Positions 34,105-45,046 are shown, numbered from the stretch's first letter. The stretch is DNA of 64,000 nucleotides from an uncultured Anaeromusa sp. (GCF_963676855.1 NZ_OY781460.1:3013501-3077500), one strand, 5' to 3'. Notes: generated by a model not told the origin, from the letters alone. Numbers and translations: made by a program.

Positions 34105-35451
34105 TTACGCTTGTTCACGATCAATAACGGCTGCCACTTCTTGCGCCAGGGAATCAAGCTGCTCTTGCACCGGCCCTTCCGCCATAACGCGAATCAACTT
34201 TTCCGTGCCAGAGGCGCGCACCAAAATGCGTCCTTCTTCTCCCAAAACCGCTTCCGCTTTTTCAATGGCTTCACAGATGGCTTCGTTGTCTTGCCACCCT
34301 TCTTTGGTGCCTACGCGTACATTGACCAGCACTTGCGGAAAGCGCGTCATCACACCTGCCAGTTCGGACATGGCTTTGCCGCTTTCCTTCAGATTGGCCA
34401 ACAGCTGCAGCGCCGTCAAAATACCGTCGCCAGTAGTGCTGAACTGCCGGAAAATAATATGCCCGGACTGTTCGCCGCCAAGAGAAAACCCGGAGGCGCG
34501 CATGGCTTCCAGCACATAACGGTCGCCTACCGGCGTCACTACCACGGTGCCGCCTTCTTTCCGGATAGCCTGATGCAGCCCCAGATTGCTCATTACTGTC
34601 GCTACCAGTGTATGCTCTTTGAGCTTTCCTTGGCGCAAAAGCGCCAAGGCGCAGATGACCATGATCTGGTCGCCATCGACAATTTTCCCTCTTTCATCCA
34701 CTACCAGACAACGATCCGCGTCGCCGTCATTGGCAATGCCCACGTGTGCTTTTTGTCGTAACACTTCTTGCTGCAACGCTTCTAAGTGCGTCGAACCACA
34801 GCCTTCATTGATATTAATGCCGTCCGGATGATTATAAAGCACTATAACTTCAGCGCCTAAACGCTGTAAAATGCGCGGCGCCGCTTCAAAGGCGGCACCG
34901 TTAGCGCAGTCTATGACCACGCGTAAGCCTTGCAAATCGCCTTTAATCGTCCCCGCCAAATAGTCTAGATACCGATCCAAAAGCTCATGCCCAGGTTCAA
35001 TGGTTCCCACCTGAGCCCCGGTCGGACGCTTACCGCCTTTTTCATCGCAAGACAGCACAAGCTCTTCGAGTTGATCTTCTACTTCATCAGGCAGCTTGTA
35101 GCCTGTACCGGCAAAAAATTTGATGCCATTATCCGGATATGGATTATGCGACGCAGAAATTACGGCTCCCGCCTGGGCTTTACAAGAATGAGTCAAATAA
35201 GCCACCGCTGGCGTTGGCACTACGCCCAACAGCACCGCTTTGCCTCCAGCGGCGCAAATACCGGCGGCCAAAGCCGCTTCCAGCATCGGACCGGATAAGC
35301 GAGTATCCCGGCCTATCAAAATCGTCGGCTGGCTTTTACTATGCCGTCCAAAATAGGTGGTTGCCGCCCACCCCAAACGAAATGCCAATTCCGGCGTCAA
35401 TTCTTTATTTGCAATCCCCCGAACTCCGTCGGTTCCAAACAATCTTGCCAT
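34105..35451 (-). CDS. glmM: Phosphoglucosamine mutase
   Basis: Converts glucosamine-6-phosphate into glucosamine-1-phosphate for UDP-GlcNAc. 448 residues, beginning MARLFGTDGVRGIAN. The phosphoserine loop ISASHNPYPDNGIK has the active Ser at position 101; metal loop DGDADRC and sugar-binding GEQSGHIIF follow, and RASGTEKLIRVM is the phosphate-binding loop. It sits downstream of cdaA-cdaR in the usual Bacillota cluster, where CdaA, CdaR and GlmM form a complex that tunes c-di-AMP (known in other species). The next gene is glmS. Confidence 0.96.
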   Translation of the reverse strand: MARLFGTDGVRGIANKELTPELAFRLGWAATTYFGRHSKSQPTILIGRDTRLSGPMLEAALAAGICAAGGKAVLLGVVPTPAVAYLTHSCKAQAGAVISASHNPYPDNGIKFFAGTGYKLPDEVEDQLEELVLSCDEKGGKRPTGAQVGTIEPGHELLDRYLDYLAGTIKGDLQGLRVVIDCANGAAFEAAPRILQRLGAEVIVLYNHPDGININEGCGSTHLEALQQEVLRQKAHVGIANDGDADRCLVVDERGKIVDGDQIMVICALALLRQGKLKEHTLVATVMSNLGLHQAIRKEGGTVVVTPVGDRYVLEAMRASGFSLGGEQSGHIIFRQFSTTGDGILTALQLLANLKESGKAMSELAGVMTRFPQVLVNVRVGTKEGWQDNEAICEAIEKAEAVLGEEGRILVRASGTEKLIRVMAEGPVQEQLDSLAQEVAAVIDREQA

Positions 35452-35493
35452 AGCTTTTAAAATCCCCCTCTAGAAAATCTTCAACCACAACGC

Positions 35494-37092
35494 TTAACGC
35501 GGCGGTCCGTACGACTCCATCAATGACAGCGCCGCCATATACCCATCAAGGGCCGCGCTCATAATGCCTCCGGCATAACCAGCGCCTTCTCCCAAAGGAT
35601 ACAAGCCCTGTAGCGTAAGAGACTGAAAATCTCGTCCCCGCAAGATGCGTAAGGGAGCGGATGTACGCGTCTCAACACCGGTCAATACAGCGCCCGGATG
35701 ATCAAATCCTTTGATTTTCCGACCAAAGTCAGGCAACGCCTGACGCAGAGTATCACCGACAAACGCAGGCAGGCACTCTCCTAAATGAGTTCGTTTTATG
35801 CCTGGCCGATAGCTGGGAGCCGTTAAAAACTCCGTCTCGCCGTTACGTCCCTGCAAAAAGTCCCCCAGTGCCTGGACCGGTGCGGCATAACCGCCGCCGC
35901 CAGCAACAAAAGCCGCCTTTTCCCACTGTCGTTGAAAAGCCACGCCGCCTAAGGGCGTACCGTCATGATCTCCCGGCAGCACATTGACAACCAGTGCACT
36001 ATTGGCAAGTCCCGAAGCGCGGCTGTAAAGGCTCATGCCATTGGTCACAACACCACCTTCTTCGGATGTGCTGGCGATAACCAAGCCTCCTGGACACATG
36101 CAGAACGAATACGCAGTCCGTTCATTTCTGGGATGATGATACACCAGCGCATAATCCGCCGCCCCTAGGCGCGGGTGTCCTGCAGCAGCGCCATATTGCG
36201 CCTGGTCCAGCACTTCTTGCGGATGCTCAATGCGCAGGCCAATCGCAAAGGATTTTGCTTCCATCGCCGCCCCCCGGGCCTGGAGCATAGCATACGTATC
36301 CCGTGCGCTATGGCCAATCCCCAGCAGCACAGCCGCAGAGGCTTCGCGTTCTTGGCCGTTGATTTCAACCGCAACAACGCGCCCTTCCGCTACTTGCAAA
36401 TCAGTAACCTGATGCTCGAACCGCACCTCGCCACCCAAGCGTTTTATTTCTTCTCGCAGATTCTTAACAACCAGACGCAATACGTCTGTCCCCACATGCG
36501 GTTTGTGCAAATAAGCAATTTCCGGCGGTGCGCCAGCCTCTACCATGATTTCCAGCAATTCTTGCATGCGCGGATGGTTCACCCGCGTCGTCAGCTTGCC
36601 ATCGGAAAAAGTACCAGCCCCACCTTCACCAAATTGCACGTTGCTTGCCGGATCCAGCCGCCCGCTTTGCCAAAACTCCGCTACCTCCCGGCTGCGCCGC
36701 TCCACGTCTCGCCCTCGTTCCAGCACTAACGGCCGGTAGCCCTGTCGCGCCAAAGCCAAAGCGGCAAAAAGTCCGGCCGGCCCTAAGCCAACCACTACAG
36801 GTCTCCCTTTTAAAGGCGTTGTCCCTTGCAGAATCGGCGGACGTTCTTTGGGTTGCCCCAAGACGACATCCCGATCATTACGAAGTTTTTTGCACACCGC
36901 CTTTTCCAGCGGCGTTTCTACCTGCAACGTATGGACAAAAGAAATATGCGGCTTACGCCGCGCGTCCACCGCCCGGCGGACAATCCGCACTTGTTGGATG
37001 TCCCCCTCCTTTAGCCCCAGCCGTTTAGCAGCGGCAGTCGCTAAAGGAGTTTCATCCTCTAGAGCGGTACGAAAATTATGAATGACTATCAA
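35494..37092 (-). CDS. FAD-dependent oxidoreductase (NAD(FAD)-utilizing dehydrogenase family)
   Basis: A 532-residue flavoprotein of the uncharacterised group often annotated as a FAD-dependent dehydrogenase. The FAD Rossmann motif GLGPAGLFAALALARQGYRP starts near residue 103, behind an N-terminal domain (about residues 1-90) found in this family. Later segments include FGEGGAGTFSDGKLTTR, HKPHVGTDVLRLVV and the C-terminal GEGAGYAGGIMSAALDGYMA. TTG at 37092 is taken as start with GGAG 8 bases upstream. It is placed between cdaR and glmM, 30 bases after cdaR; the metabolic role is unknown. Confidence 0.85.
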   Translation of the reverse strand: MIVIHNFRTALEDETPLATAAAKRLGLKEGDIQQVRIVRRAVDARRKPHISFVHTLQVETPLEKAVCKKLRNDRDVVLGQPKERPPILQGTTPLKGRPVVVGLGPAGLFAALALARQGYRPLVLERGRDVERRSREVAEFWQSGRLDPASNVQFGEGGAGTFSDGKLTTRVNHPRMQELLEIMVEAGAPPEIAYLHKPHVGTDVLRLVVKNLREEIKRLGGEVRFEHQVTDLQVAEGRVVAVEINGQEREASAAVLLGIGHSARDTYAMLQARGAAMEAKSFAIGLRIEHPQEVLDQAQYGAAAGHPRLGAADYALVYHHPRNERTAYSFCMCPGGLVIASTSEEGGVVTNGMSLYSRASGLANSALVVNVLPGDHDGTPLGGVAFQRQWEKAAFVAGGGGYAAPVQALGDFLQGRNGETEFLTAPSYRPGIKRTHLGECLPAFVGDTLRQALPDFGRKIKGFDHPGAVLTGVETRTSAPLRILRGRDFQSLTLQGLYPLGEGAGYAGGIMSAALDGYMAALSLMESYGPPR

Positions 37093-37121
37093 GCTTCTTA
37101 CTCCTATCTTTAAAAAACACC

Positions 37122-38048
37122 TTAGCGCTCTACAGTAATTTGCACGCGTACTTTAGTCGGTTGAAAGACCACGCCGGGTTGCGATTGCAACGCCAGTTCC
37201 CGATCCATACTGCCGCTTACCTGCGACAAGTCAATCACTTCTGTAGAAATGTAAGGCATTCCGTCCAACATAGACTTATCGCCTTGTGCTTCTACCTTAT
37301 TAGGCACAATCACCATACGGGTAATCTTCGTTCCTAACGGTAACTGCCCCTGGAAAGCCGCTTCCACATCCAGTTGTTTTTTTACCTGCGGTTTCGACCA
37401 TGCAACAAGTACATGGGTGACGTCCGGCGTAATCGTGACGCCTTCCGCCAAACGACCTTCACTATTTAAAGCCAATACAGGCGCTTCAGCTTCAAAAGAA
37501 GCATCCTTGCCGCTGGCGTCAATCGTTGCCACCACCTGACTGACTGCCGCAACGGCGCTGCGCAACCCCTCTAAACGCACTTGTTTCACCGATAAATCCG
37601 TCTTCACGCTAGCCGTCTGCGGCTCTGGGCTGCCGTTTAGACGCAGTTCCACAGGCACGACCTTGGAGATAATCATTTCCAACGTAATTGGCACAGGATT
37701 CGGCTGAATTTCTAGTAGTTCTACGCCGCTAGGCACATTCACCTGAAACCGGGGAGCATGTTTCCCTTCGCCCAGTCCCTTTAGGTCCAGCACCGCTTTC
37801 ATGTCAGCCGGGCTCAGATACGCCACAGCACTGCGCGGCCCCTTGACGCGAATCCGCACGGTTTCCGGCAGTTGATGCACGACTAAGTCGCTGGCCAGGT
37901 TGTGTACCTCTATCGGCACACTATAGCTGACCTCTGCCGGCGGATTTTGTTCATTCATTACATAAAGCCACAAAAAAACGGCGGAAAAAAGCGCTAACAG
38001 CTTCATTGCCAAATTTCTGCGCAATAAGTTCGCCAATCCCTGCATCAC
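37122..38048 (-). CDS. cdaR: YbbR-domain protein CdaR, regulator of CdaA
   Basis: Extracytoplasmic modulator of the diadenylate cyclase CdaA. 308 residues with an N-terminal membrane helix (MKLLALFSAVFLWLYVM) and several YbbR repeats of beta-rich sequence (for example VEVHNLASDLVVHQLPETV, VRLEGLRSAVAAVSQV). The GTG at 38048 follows GGAGG by 9 bases; the cdaA stop codon is only four bases ahead, so the two are coupled. Confidence 0.93.
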   Translation of the reverse strand: MMQGLANLLRRNLAMKLLALFSAVFLWLYVMNEQNPPAEVSYSVPIEVHNLASDLVVHQLPETVRIRVKGPRSAVAYLSPADMKAVLDLKGLGEGKHAPRFQVNVPSGVELLEIQPNPVPITLEMIISKVVPVELRLNGSPEPQTASVKTDLSVKQVRLEGLRSAVAAVSQVVATIDASGKDASFEAEAPVLALNSEGRLAEGVTITPDVTHVLVAWSKPQVKKQLDVEAAFQGQLPLGTKITRMVIVPNKVEAQGDKSMLDGMPYISTEVIDLSQVSGSMDRELALQSQPGVVFQPTKVRVQITVER

Positions 38049-38051
38049 AGC

Positions 38052-38864
38052 TTATTGCCTCCAATTAAAGAAGTCGCCAAGGCTTGTATGGCGCTGCACC
38101 ACCAAGGGCCGCAGCATTTCCTTCAAGCTTTCCGTATCCAGATATCGAGTCAGCTTGCCGGAACGAGCTACGGAAATAGTGCCTGTTTCTTCGCTGACTA
38201 CCACCACCACGGCGTCCGTCTGCTCTGTAATACCGATAGCCGCTCGATGACGCGTCCCCAGCTCTTTACTCAAACTGCGGTCTTCCGTCAACGGCAACAA
38301 ACAGCCCACCGCTAATACACGGTTGCCGCGCAATACGGCGGCGCCGTCATGCATAGGCGTATTAGGAATAAAAATATTAATCAGAAATTCATTGGACACA
38401 ATACCGTCAACCTTGATCCCAGTTTCGGTATAGTCCCCAAGCCCAGTTTCTCGTTCCAACACCAACAGTGCGCCAATTTTGTTTTTCGCCAGCACCGCTA
38501 CAGCCTTGGCCATTTCTTGCAAGAAATCTTCAGTTTCTTCCTCATTCAAAAAGGCGTTCTTACGAAACAGCTTGCCACGCCCCAATTGCTCTAATGCCCG
38601 GCGCAGCTCCGGTTGAAACACCACAGGCAACGCCACCAACATAACCGTGACGGTTTTTTGCAGCAACCAATAGACTACGTTTAACCCCAGCCACTTGCTG
38701 CCGGCCGTAGCCAAAAGGAGCAGCATCAGCCCTTTTACCAATGCCGCTGCACGAGTGTCGCGAATCATATAATACAACCGATACAACACAAAGGCAACTA
38801 TAATAATGTCAATCACGTCAAGACCGCTCAACGTGGCCAAGATCACTTCAATTTGCGACATCAT
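38052..38864 (-). CDS. cdaA: Diadenylate cyclase CdaA
   Basis: Synthesises c-di-AMP, the second messenger controlling potassium and cell-wall homeostasis. 270 residues: three N-terminal membrane helices (residues about 10-85) then a DAC domain with the catalytic DGA (173-175, in MHDGAAVLRG) and RHRAA (205-209, in GTRHRAAIG). Operon order cdaA-cdaR-FAD protein-glmM-glmS links c-di-AMP to amino-sugar synthesis; only the FAD gene is an addition to the usual cluster. Confidence 0.96.
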   Translation of the reverse strand: MMSQIEVILATLSGLDVIDIIIVAFVLYRLYYMIRDTRAAALVKGLMLLLLATAGSKWLGLNVVYWLLQKTVTVMLVALPVVFQPELRRALEQLGRGKLFRKNAFLNEEETEDFLQEMAKAVAVLAKNKIGALLVLERETGLGDYTETGIKVDGIVSNEFLINIFIPNTPMHDGAAVLRGNRVLAVGCLLPLTEDRSLSKELGTRHRAAIGITEQTDAVVVVVSEETGTISVARSGKLTRYLDTESLKEMLRPLVVQRHTSLGDFFNWRQ

Positions 38865-39009
38865 GCCGAAAACCCCTCACGCTGCTCATACTCAGCCCAT
38901 AAATTCATACATATTTATTTTTTATTCGTTCTTTAGCGGCTCAATCCCTTTTTACAAATGCATTTTTTTCGCTTGCCTTCTTCATTTTCTCACTATAAGT
39001 GCAAAAATG

Positions 39010-39064
39010 AGACCATAGACGGTCTCAAAAAAACCAGGTCCACGCATTTACTGCATGGACCTGG
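39010..39064 (-). terminator. Terminator(s) after ilvE
   Basis: CCAGGTCCA...TGGACCTGG (39034-39064) with a run of seven T on the minus strand is a strong terminator; a smaller hairpin GAGACC...GGTCTC lies immediately beyond (39010-39027). Confidence 0.85.
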
Positions 39065-39074
39065 GAAAAAAGTC

Positions 39075-40148
39075 TTAAATTCGCGTTACTTCGTCAACCC
39101 AGCCAAACTTGTCGGCAATTTTACCGGACTGAATGCCTGTAACATGATCGAAGAGTTTTTGTGCAAAAGGACCTGTCTTGTTATCATGAATGCTGATCTT
39201 ATGACCTTTCCAGCAAAGTTCACCCACCGGCGAGATAACAGCGGCCGTACCAGTGCCAAACACTTCTTCAAGTTGGCCTTTGGCATGAGCTTCATAGACT
39301 TCGTCAATGGAAATAGCTCGTTCTTCCGCCGGCACACCCCAGTCTTTGCAAAGCTCCAACACCGTGCGCCGAGTCATACCGCCGAGAATGCTGCCGTTCA
39401 GCTCCGGGGTAATGACTTTGCCGCCAATTTTAAAGCAGATATTCATCGTACCTACTTCTTCAATGTACTTGCGTTCACAGGCATCCAACCAGAGTACCTG
39501 TGCAAAGCCTTCTTTTTTCGCTTCAATTTGCGCTTTTAAGCTGGCTGCGTAGTTCGCTGGCGTTTTGGCTTCGCCAAGACCGCCTTTGATAGCCCGTACA
39601 TAATGATCTTCTACTTTGATGGCAACCGGATTAAAGCCTTCGGCGTAGTAAGCGCCAACTGGCGAGAGAATAATAAACAGCTTATAGCGGTCCGAACTTT
39701 TTACCCCTACATAGGGATCGTCGGCAATAACAAAAGGACGTACATACAAGGATGTACCTTCGCCTTTAGGCACCCAGCGTTTTTCCAACTCTACCAGCTT
39801 ATGCAGTCCTTCCCGCAGCAGCTCCGTGTCCATCTGCGGAATACAGAGGATGTCCGCTGAACGGTTGAACCGAGCAAGATAATCGCGCGTCCTAAAAATA
39901 ACGACACGGTCATCATCGGTTTTGAACGCTTTAATGCCTTCAAAAATCCCTTGACCATAATGAAGGATCATGGCCGCCGGTGAAAGATCAAAATCGCCGT
40001 AAGGCTCAATGCGCGGCGAATGCCACCCTTTTCCGGTCTCATAATCCATGACAAACATGTGGTCCGTAAAGTAGTGGCCGAAGCCAAGCTTATCCTGCGG
40101 GGGAAGCTCCTTGGGTGTAGTTACCTTTGTTACTTTAATTTCCGCCAT
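39075..40148 (-). CDS. ilvE: Branched-chain amino acid aminotransferase
   Basis: PLP-dependent fold-type IV aminotransferase that makes or degrades leucine, isoleucine and valine. 357 residues, of the long (eukaryote-like/IlvE2) type. Recognisable segments: LHYGQGIFEGIKAFK, the PLP lysine in GLGEAKTPANYAASLKAQ, and FGTGTAAVISPVG near the C-terminus. GAGAAGGAGG lies before the ATG. It follows the arg operon with a 60-base gap containing a possible promoter (TATATAAT). 2-oxoglutarate is the usual amino acceptor. Confidence 0.95.
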   Translation of the reverse strand: MAEIKVTKVTTPKELPPQDKLGFGHYFTDHMFVMDYETGKGWHSPRIEPYGDFDLSPAAMILHYGQGIFEGIKAFKTDDDRVVIFRTRDYLARFNRSADILCIPQMDTELLREGLHKLVELEKRWVPKGEGTSLYVRPFVIADDPYVGVKSSDRYKLFIILSPVGAYYAEGFNPVAIKVEDHYVRAIKGGLGEAKTPANYAASLKAQIEAKKEGFAQVLWLDACERKYIEEVGTMNICFKIGGKVITPELNGSILGGMTRRTVLELCKDWGVPAEERAISIDEVYEAHAKGQLEEVFGTGTAAVISPVGELCWKGHKISIHDNKTGPFAQKLFDHVTGIQSGKIADKFGWVDEVTRI

Positions 40149-40208
40149 AGTCTGACTGCCTCCTTCTCATGCATACAACCTGTAATAAGTCCGCTAGCAT
40201 TAGACCTA

Positions 40209-41627
40209 TTATATATCGTTTTTTGTATACATGTCAAGGAAGCTTTGTTGTTTTCGGATAATTTCTTCTGCAGCCGTAATCGCCAATTTCACCTGCGCAG
40301 GCGAGGTTCCGCCAAAAGAATTACGGTTTTCTACGCAAGTCTCCACCTTGATCGCCTCTAAGATATCCGCCTCAAAAAGCGGTGAAAACTGCTGGAACTC
40401 AGCGATGGACAAATCCATCAGCCATTTTTCCTGTTCGATGCAATAACGCACCGTCTTGCCGACTACTTCATGGGCTTGACGGAAAGGCAGCCCTTTCTTC
40501 ACTAGATAATCCGCCATATCGGTGGCATTGGAGAAATCATGGCGTACAGCTTGTTCCATCTTTTCTTGGCGTACCCGCAGGCCGCGAATCATCGCCGCAT
40601 AGACGGCCAAGCTGAATTTAATCGTATCAATGGCGTCAAACAAGCCCTCTTTATCTTCTTGCAAATCCTTGTTGTACGCTAATGGCAAACCTTTTACCGT
40701 AGTCAGCATAGCCATCAGGTGACCAACGACCCGGCCGCTTTTGCCGCGCACCAGCTCCGCCATGTCCGGATTCTTCTTCTGAGGCATGATGCTGGAACCT
40801 GTGCAATGAGCGTCATCCAGCTCAATAAAAGCAAATTCTGCCGAAGACCAAAGAATGATTTCTTCGCTGATGCGGGACAAATGCACCATCAGAATGGAAG
40901 CGAAGGAAAGGAACTCCAAAATGTAGTCGCGATCGCTTACAGCATCCAAACTGTTTTGATACACTTGCGCAAAACCAAGCTGCTCCGCTACGTAGTGGCG
41001 ATCGATCGGGAAGGTCGTGCCTGCCAGCGCTCCCGCCCCCAAGGGCAAGATATCCGTCCGGCGCTGCACGCCTTGGAGACGTTCAAAATCCCGGGCCAGC
41101 ATGAAAAAGTAGGCCATCATGTGGTGGGAGAATAAAATCGGCTGCGCTCGTTGCAAATGCGTATAGCCAGGCATGATAACCTGCAAATTGTTCTGCGCCG
41201 CCTCTACGAAGGCCTGCTGTAAGTCTTCCAGCAATTTCGCAATTTCACCGATTTCACGGCGCACATACATGTGCGTATCCACCGCTACCTGGTCATTGCG
41301 GCTGCGTGCCGTATGCAGCTTGCCCCCTACCGCGCCGATGCGCTCGGTCAGTCGCTTTTCAATATTCATATGAATATCTTCCAGCGATACTTCAAAGGAA
41401 AAATTACCTGCTTCGATATCCGCCAGAATGTCTTGCAGCCCTTGGCGGATGGTGGCAGCTTCAGCGTCTGTCAGTATGCCGCAGCGCGCTAACATGGCCG
41501 CATGCGCCATACTGCCGGCAATATCTTCTCTGTACATTCTCTTATCAAAAGAGATGGAGGAGTTAAACTCCTCCATCATGGCGTCGGTCGTTTTAGTGAA
41601 ACGTCCACCCCACATGCTCTTACTCAT
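40209..41627 (-). CDS. argH: Argininosuccinate lyase
   Basis: Splits argininosuccinate to arginine and fumarate. 472 residues, with the fumarase/ASL superfamily signature [12 protein letters not shown], plus MWGGRFTK at the N-terminus and RSRNDQVA. The start overlaps the end of argG (ATGA), showing coupling. It is the last gene of the arg operon. Confidence 0.97.
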   Translation of the reverse strand: MSKSMWGGRFTKTTDAMMEEFNSSISFDKRMYREDIAGSMAHAAMLARCGILTDAEAATIRQGLQDILADIEAGNFSFEVSLEDIHMNIEKRLTERIGAVGGKLHTARSRNDQVAVDTHMYVRREIGEIAKLLEDLQQAFVEAAQNNLQVIMPGYTHLQRAQPILFSHHMMAYFFMLARDFERLQGVQRRTDILPLGAGALAGTTFPIDRHYVAEQLGFAQVYQNSLDAVSDRDYILEFLSFASILMVHLSRISEEIILWSSAEFAFIELDDAHCTGSSIMPQKKNPDMAELVRGKSGRVVGHLMAMLTTVKGLPLAYNKDLQEDKEGLFDAIDTIKFSLAVYAAMIRGLRVRQEKMEQAVRHDFSNATDMADYLVKKGLPFRQAHEVVGKTVRYCIEQEKWLMDLSIAEFQQFSPLFEADILEAIKVETCVENRNSFGGTSPAQVKLAITAAEEIIRKQQSFLDMYTKNDI

Positions 41628-42838
41628 TTTATACCTGCCTCTTTTTTCATCAGGGCCCGCACTTTGAGCGGCAAGCCGAAAAGATTGATGAAGCCGGTTG
41701 CGTCGGCCTGGTTATATACTTCGTCGCGTTCAAAGGTAACAAATTCTTTGCTATACAGGGAATAGGGGGATTTCGCACCTGCCGCCATGATGTTGCCTTT
41801 GTAGAGTTTAAGTCTTACTGTGCCTGTAACGGTTTCCTGAGTACTGTCAACGAAAGCTGCGAGAGCTTCGCGAAGCGGTGTAAACCACATGCCGTCATAC
41901 ACGAGTTCGCCATAACGGATCGCCACGCCTTCTTTGTAATGCATGGTCTGACGATCCAGGCAAAGGTATTCCAGTTCGCGATGTGCGTAGTACAAAATGG
42001 CTCCGCCTGGGTTTTCATAGACGCCGCGAGATTTCATACCAACAAGACGGTTTTCCGTGATATCGGTAATACCGATGCCGTTGGCAGCGCCGATTTCATT
42101 GAGCTTGGTCAAAAGTTCAACCGAAGCCAATTTTTCGCCATTAACGGCTACAGGCAGGCCTTTTTCAAAATCAACTGTTACATATTCAGCTTTGTCAGGC
42201 GCATCTTCCGGTGCTTTCGTGACAAGAAGCATTTCGTTTTTAGGCGCATTCCACGGATCTTCAAGATCGGCCCCTTCATGGCTCAGATGCCAAATGTTGC
42301 GATCCATGCTGTAGGTCTTATTGCTTGTTGCCACCGGGATATTGTGTGCTGCCGCATAAGCAAGGGCATCTTCACGCGAACGAATTTCCCATTCACGCCA
42401 AGGAGCGATGATTTTCAGCTGCGGCGCCAGCGCCTTGATAGTCAGTTCAAAACGAACCTGGTCGTTTCCTTTGCCGGTAGCGCCGTGGGCAATAGCGTCA
42501 GCGCCTTCTTTTTCAGCGATGGCAACCATGGCTTTAGCAATCAACGGCCGAGCAAAAGAGGTGCCCAACAGATATTTGCCTTCGTAGACAGCGCCGGCTT
42601 TCAACGTTGGCCATACATATTCTTCCAGAAACGGTTTCACCAAGTCTTCGACGTAAATTTTGCTGGCACCGGAAGCAATCGCTTTATCCCGAACAATGTC
42701 CAGTTCGTCCCCTTGGCCGATATCGGCGCACATGGCGATGACTTCACAGCCATTGTAGTTTTCTTTCAGCCAGGGAATGATTACCGAAGTATCTAGGCCT
42801 CCTGAATAGGCCAATACCACTTTTTTGATTTCACTCAT
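41624..42838 (-). CDS. argG: Argininosuccinate synthase
   Basis: ATP-dependent ligation of citrulline with aspartate. 404 residues starting [19 protein letters not shown]: the [12 protein letters not shown]-loop binds ATP. Also [22 protein letters not shown] and [16 protein letters not shown] precedes the ATG. Followed by argH with a 4-base overlap. Confidence 0.97.
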   Translation of the reverse strand: MSEIKKVVLAYSGGLDTSVIIPWLKENYNGCEVIAMCADIGQGDELDIVRDKAIASGASKIYVEDLVKPFLEEYVWPTLKAGAVYEGKYLLGTSFARPLIAKAMVAIAEKEGADAIAHGATGKGNDQVRFELTIKALAPQLKIIAPWREWEIRSREDALAYAAAHNIPVATSNKTYSMDRNIWHLSHEGADLEDPWNAPKNEMLLVTKAPEDAPDKAEYVTVDFEKGLPVAVNGEKLASVELLTKLNEIGAANGIGITDITENRLVGMKSRGVYENPGGAILYYAHRELEYLCLDRQTMHYKEGVAIRYGELVYDGMWFTPLREALAAFVDSTQETVTGTVRLKLYKGNIMAAGAKSPYSLYSKEFVTFERDEVYNQADATGFINLFGLPLKVRALMKKEAGIK

Positions 42839-42855
42839 TGTAACTTCCTCCTCGC

Positions 42856-43788
42856 TTATTCGCCCATTACCAGGGCCATGATGGCTTTTTGCACATGCAG
42901 CCGGTTTTCCGCTTCGTCAAAGACTACCGATTGCGGACCTTCCAGAACGTCTTCGGTAATCTCTTCGCCGCGATGCGCCGGCAGACAGTGCAGGATAATG
43001 GCCTTTTTATCGGCCGCAGCCAGCACTTGCTGGTTGATTTGATAGTTTTTGAAAACGGCCTGGCGCGCCACCTGTTCGCTTTCCATACCCATGCTGGCCC
43101 AAACGTCCGTATACAGCACATCGGCTCCGGCGGCTGCTTCCATCACGTCCTGCGTTAGTTCAATACGGCTGCCGGTTTCTTGAGCCACTTGCTTCGCCGC
43201 CGCGACAATACCGGCATTCGGCTCGTACGCCGTAGGGGTGGCAACGGAAATATCCATACCAAATTTAGCGCAGCCATGCATCAGCGAATGCACCATATTG
43301 TTGCCGTCGCCGATATAGGCCATTTTCAAGCCTTTCAAAGAGCCTTTATGCTCTCGAATGGTCAAAAGGTCCGCCATCGCTTGGCACGGATGCAGCCGGT
43401 CCGTAAGTCCGTTAATGACCGGAATATCTGCATACGCAGCCAGTTCTTCCACCTCAGCATGAGAAAAAGTGCGAATCATAATGCCGTCCAAGTAGCGCGA
43501 TAGCACACGGGCCGTATCTTTTACAGGTTCGCCGCGGCCAATCTGAAGATCATTGGCACTTAAAAACAGCGCCTGCCCTCCCAACTGCCACATGCCGACT
43601 TCGAAAGAAACTCGGGTGCGGGTGGAGGATTTTTGAAAAATCATGCCCAGCGTTTTACCGCGCAAAATTGGATGCGCTTCTCGCCGCTGCTGCTTTTCTT
43701 TCAGGTCTGCCGCCAGATCCAGCACCTGTTTCAGTTCTTCCGTAGACCATTCCTGTATTGATAAAAAATCCCTGCCGTATAGGCTCAT
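42856..43788 (-). CDS. argF: Ornithine carbamoyltransferase
   Basis: Makes citrulline from ornithine and carbamoyl phosphate. 310 residues with the carbamoyl phosphate motif [19 protein letters not shown], and the ornithine-loop [22 protein letters not shown] near the C-terminus carries the active Cys. Located between argD and argG in the operon. Confidence 0.97.
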   Translation of the reverse strand: MSLYGRDFLSIQEWSTEELKQVLDLAADLKEKQQRREAHPILRGKTLGMIFQKSSTRTRVSFEVGMWQLGGQALFLSANDLQIGRGEPVKDTARVLSRYLDGIMIRTFSHAEVEELAAYADIPVINGLTDRLHPCQAMADLLTIREHKGSLKGLKMAYIGDGNNMVHSLMHGCAKFGMDISVATPTAYEPNAGIVAAAKQVAQETGSRIELTQDVMEAAAGADVLYTDVWASMGMESEQVARQAVFKNYQINQQVLAAADKKAIILHCLPAHRGEEITEDVLEGPQSVVFDEAENRLHVQKAIMALVMGE

Positions 43789-43834
43789 GGCTATCCCTCG
43801 CTTTTTCCATTATACAAAGATATTCCTTACGCTG

Positions 43835-45034
43835 TCAAAACGGGCCTTGTTCTTTTAGCACGCCGTCCAGAACAGCGATCACTTCTTCAATATGCGCTGC
43901 GGTGATGTTGAGCGGCGGTACGAACCGCAGCACATTACCTGCAGTACAATTGATGATGACACCTTTTTCCAGGCAGGCTTCTACAATGCCCCGCCCCGGG
44001 CCGGCCAGTTCCGCGCCCACAATCAGGCCGCGCCCCCGAACCGTGGTAATGACGCCCGGATGTTTTTGTGCCAACTGCCGTAGTTTATCCTGCAGCAATT
44101 GCCCCAGCTTATTGGCATTATCCAGCAGTCCTTCTTCATCCATGGCTTCCATGACAGCCAAAGCTGCCGCACAAGCCAACGGGTTGCCGCCAAAGGTGCT
44201 GCCGTGGTCGCCGGCATGAAAGACCTGCGCCACTTCTTCTCTGGCTAAGAACGCGCCCACCGGCACGCCGCCAGCCAAGCCTTTAGCCAAAGTGACAATA
44301 TCCGGTCGAACATCTTCTTGCTCATACGCAAAAAAGGTGCCTGTCCGGCCAACGCCGGTTTGGATTTCGTCAAAAATAAGCAATGCCCCATGCTTGTCGC
44401 AAAGTTCGCGTACCGCTTTCAAGTATCCCGCGGGCGGCACATGCACGCCGCCTTCGCCTTGAATCGGCTCCAGCAAAACAGCACAAGTCGTAGCTGACAC
44501 GGCCGCTTCCATCGCTGCCAAGTCGCCGAAAGGCACATGAGAAAAGCCTTGCGGCAATGGTTCATAGCCTTTTTGGTATTTTTCCTGCGCCGTTGCCGTC
44601 AACGTGGCCAAAGTACGGCCATGAAAGCTGTGCTGGGCGGTAATGATTCCCACTTTACTCTCGCTTTGCAGCTTGCCGTATTTACGCGCCAGTTTCATAG
44701 CGCCTTCATTAGCCTCTGCGCCGCTGTTGGCGATAAAGACTCGTTCCAGACCGCTGCGCTGAGCCAGCTTTTGCACCAGTTTAGCCTGTACTTCCGTATA
44801 GTATAGGTTGGAGCAGTGGATGAGTTTTCCCGCCTGCTCCGCCACCGCCTTCACCAGGCCGGGATGTCCGTGTCCTAGAAGGTTGACAGCAATGCCTGCC
44901 AAAAAGTCCAAATATTTTTTGCCTTCATTGTCATATACATACGGGCCTTCGCCGCGTTCCAAAACGATGGGGTATCTGGCGAATACCGGCAGATAATACT
45001 GCGCATCCAGCGCCATTACTGCATTCTTGTTCAT
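43835..45034 (-). CDS. argD: Acetylornithine aminotransferase
   Basis: PLP enzyme converting N-acetylglutamate semialdehyde to N-acetylornithine. 399 residues, class-III aminotransferase. LIFDEIQTGVGRTGTFFAYE holds the Asp that contacts the PLP ring; the PLP lysine lies in VTLAKGLAGGVPVGA. Start at 45034 behind GGAGG. The 46-base gap to argF is the largest inside the operon after this point. Confidence 0.96.
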   Translation of the reverse strand: MNKNAVMALDAQYYLPVFARYPIVLERGEGPYVYDNEGKKYLDFLAGIAVNLLGHGHPGLVKAVAEQAGKLIHCSNLYYTEVQAKLVQKLAQRSGLERVFIANSGAEANEGAMKLARKYGKLQSESKVGIITAQHSFHGRTLATLTATAQEKYQKGYEPLPQGFSHVPFGDLAAMEAAVSATTCAVLLEPIQGEGGVHVPPAGYLKAVRELCDKHGALLIFDEIQTGVGRTGTFFAYEQEDVRPDIVTLAKGLAGGVPVGAFLAREEVAQVFHAGDHGSTFGGNPLACAAALAVMEAMDEEGLLDNANKLGQLLQDKLRQLAQKHPGVITTVRGRGLIVGAELAGPGRGIVEACLEKGVIINCTAGNVLRFVPPLNITAAHIEEVIAVLDGVLKEQGPF

Positions 45035-45046
45035 TTTTCTACCTCC

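Noticed and set aside
41939..42796. 285-codon plus-strand ORF opposite argG
   Set aside because: Shadow of argG; no ribosome binding site or family similarity.
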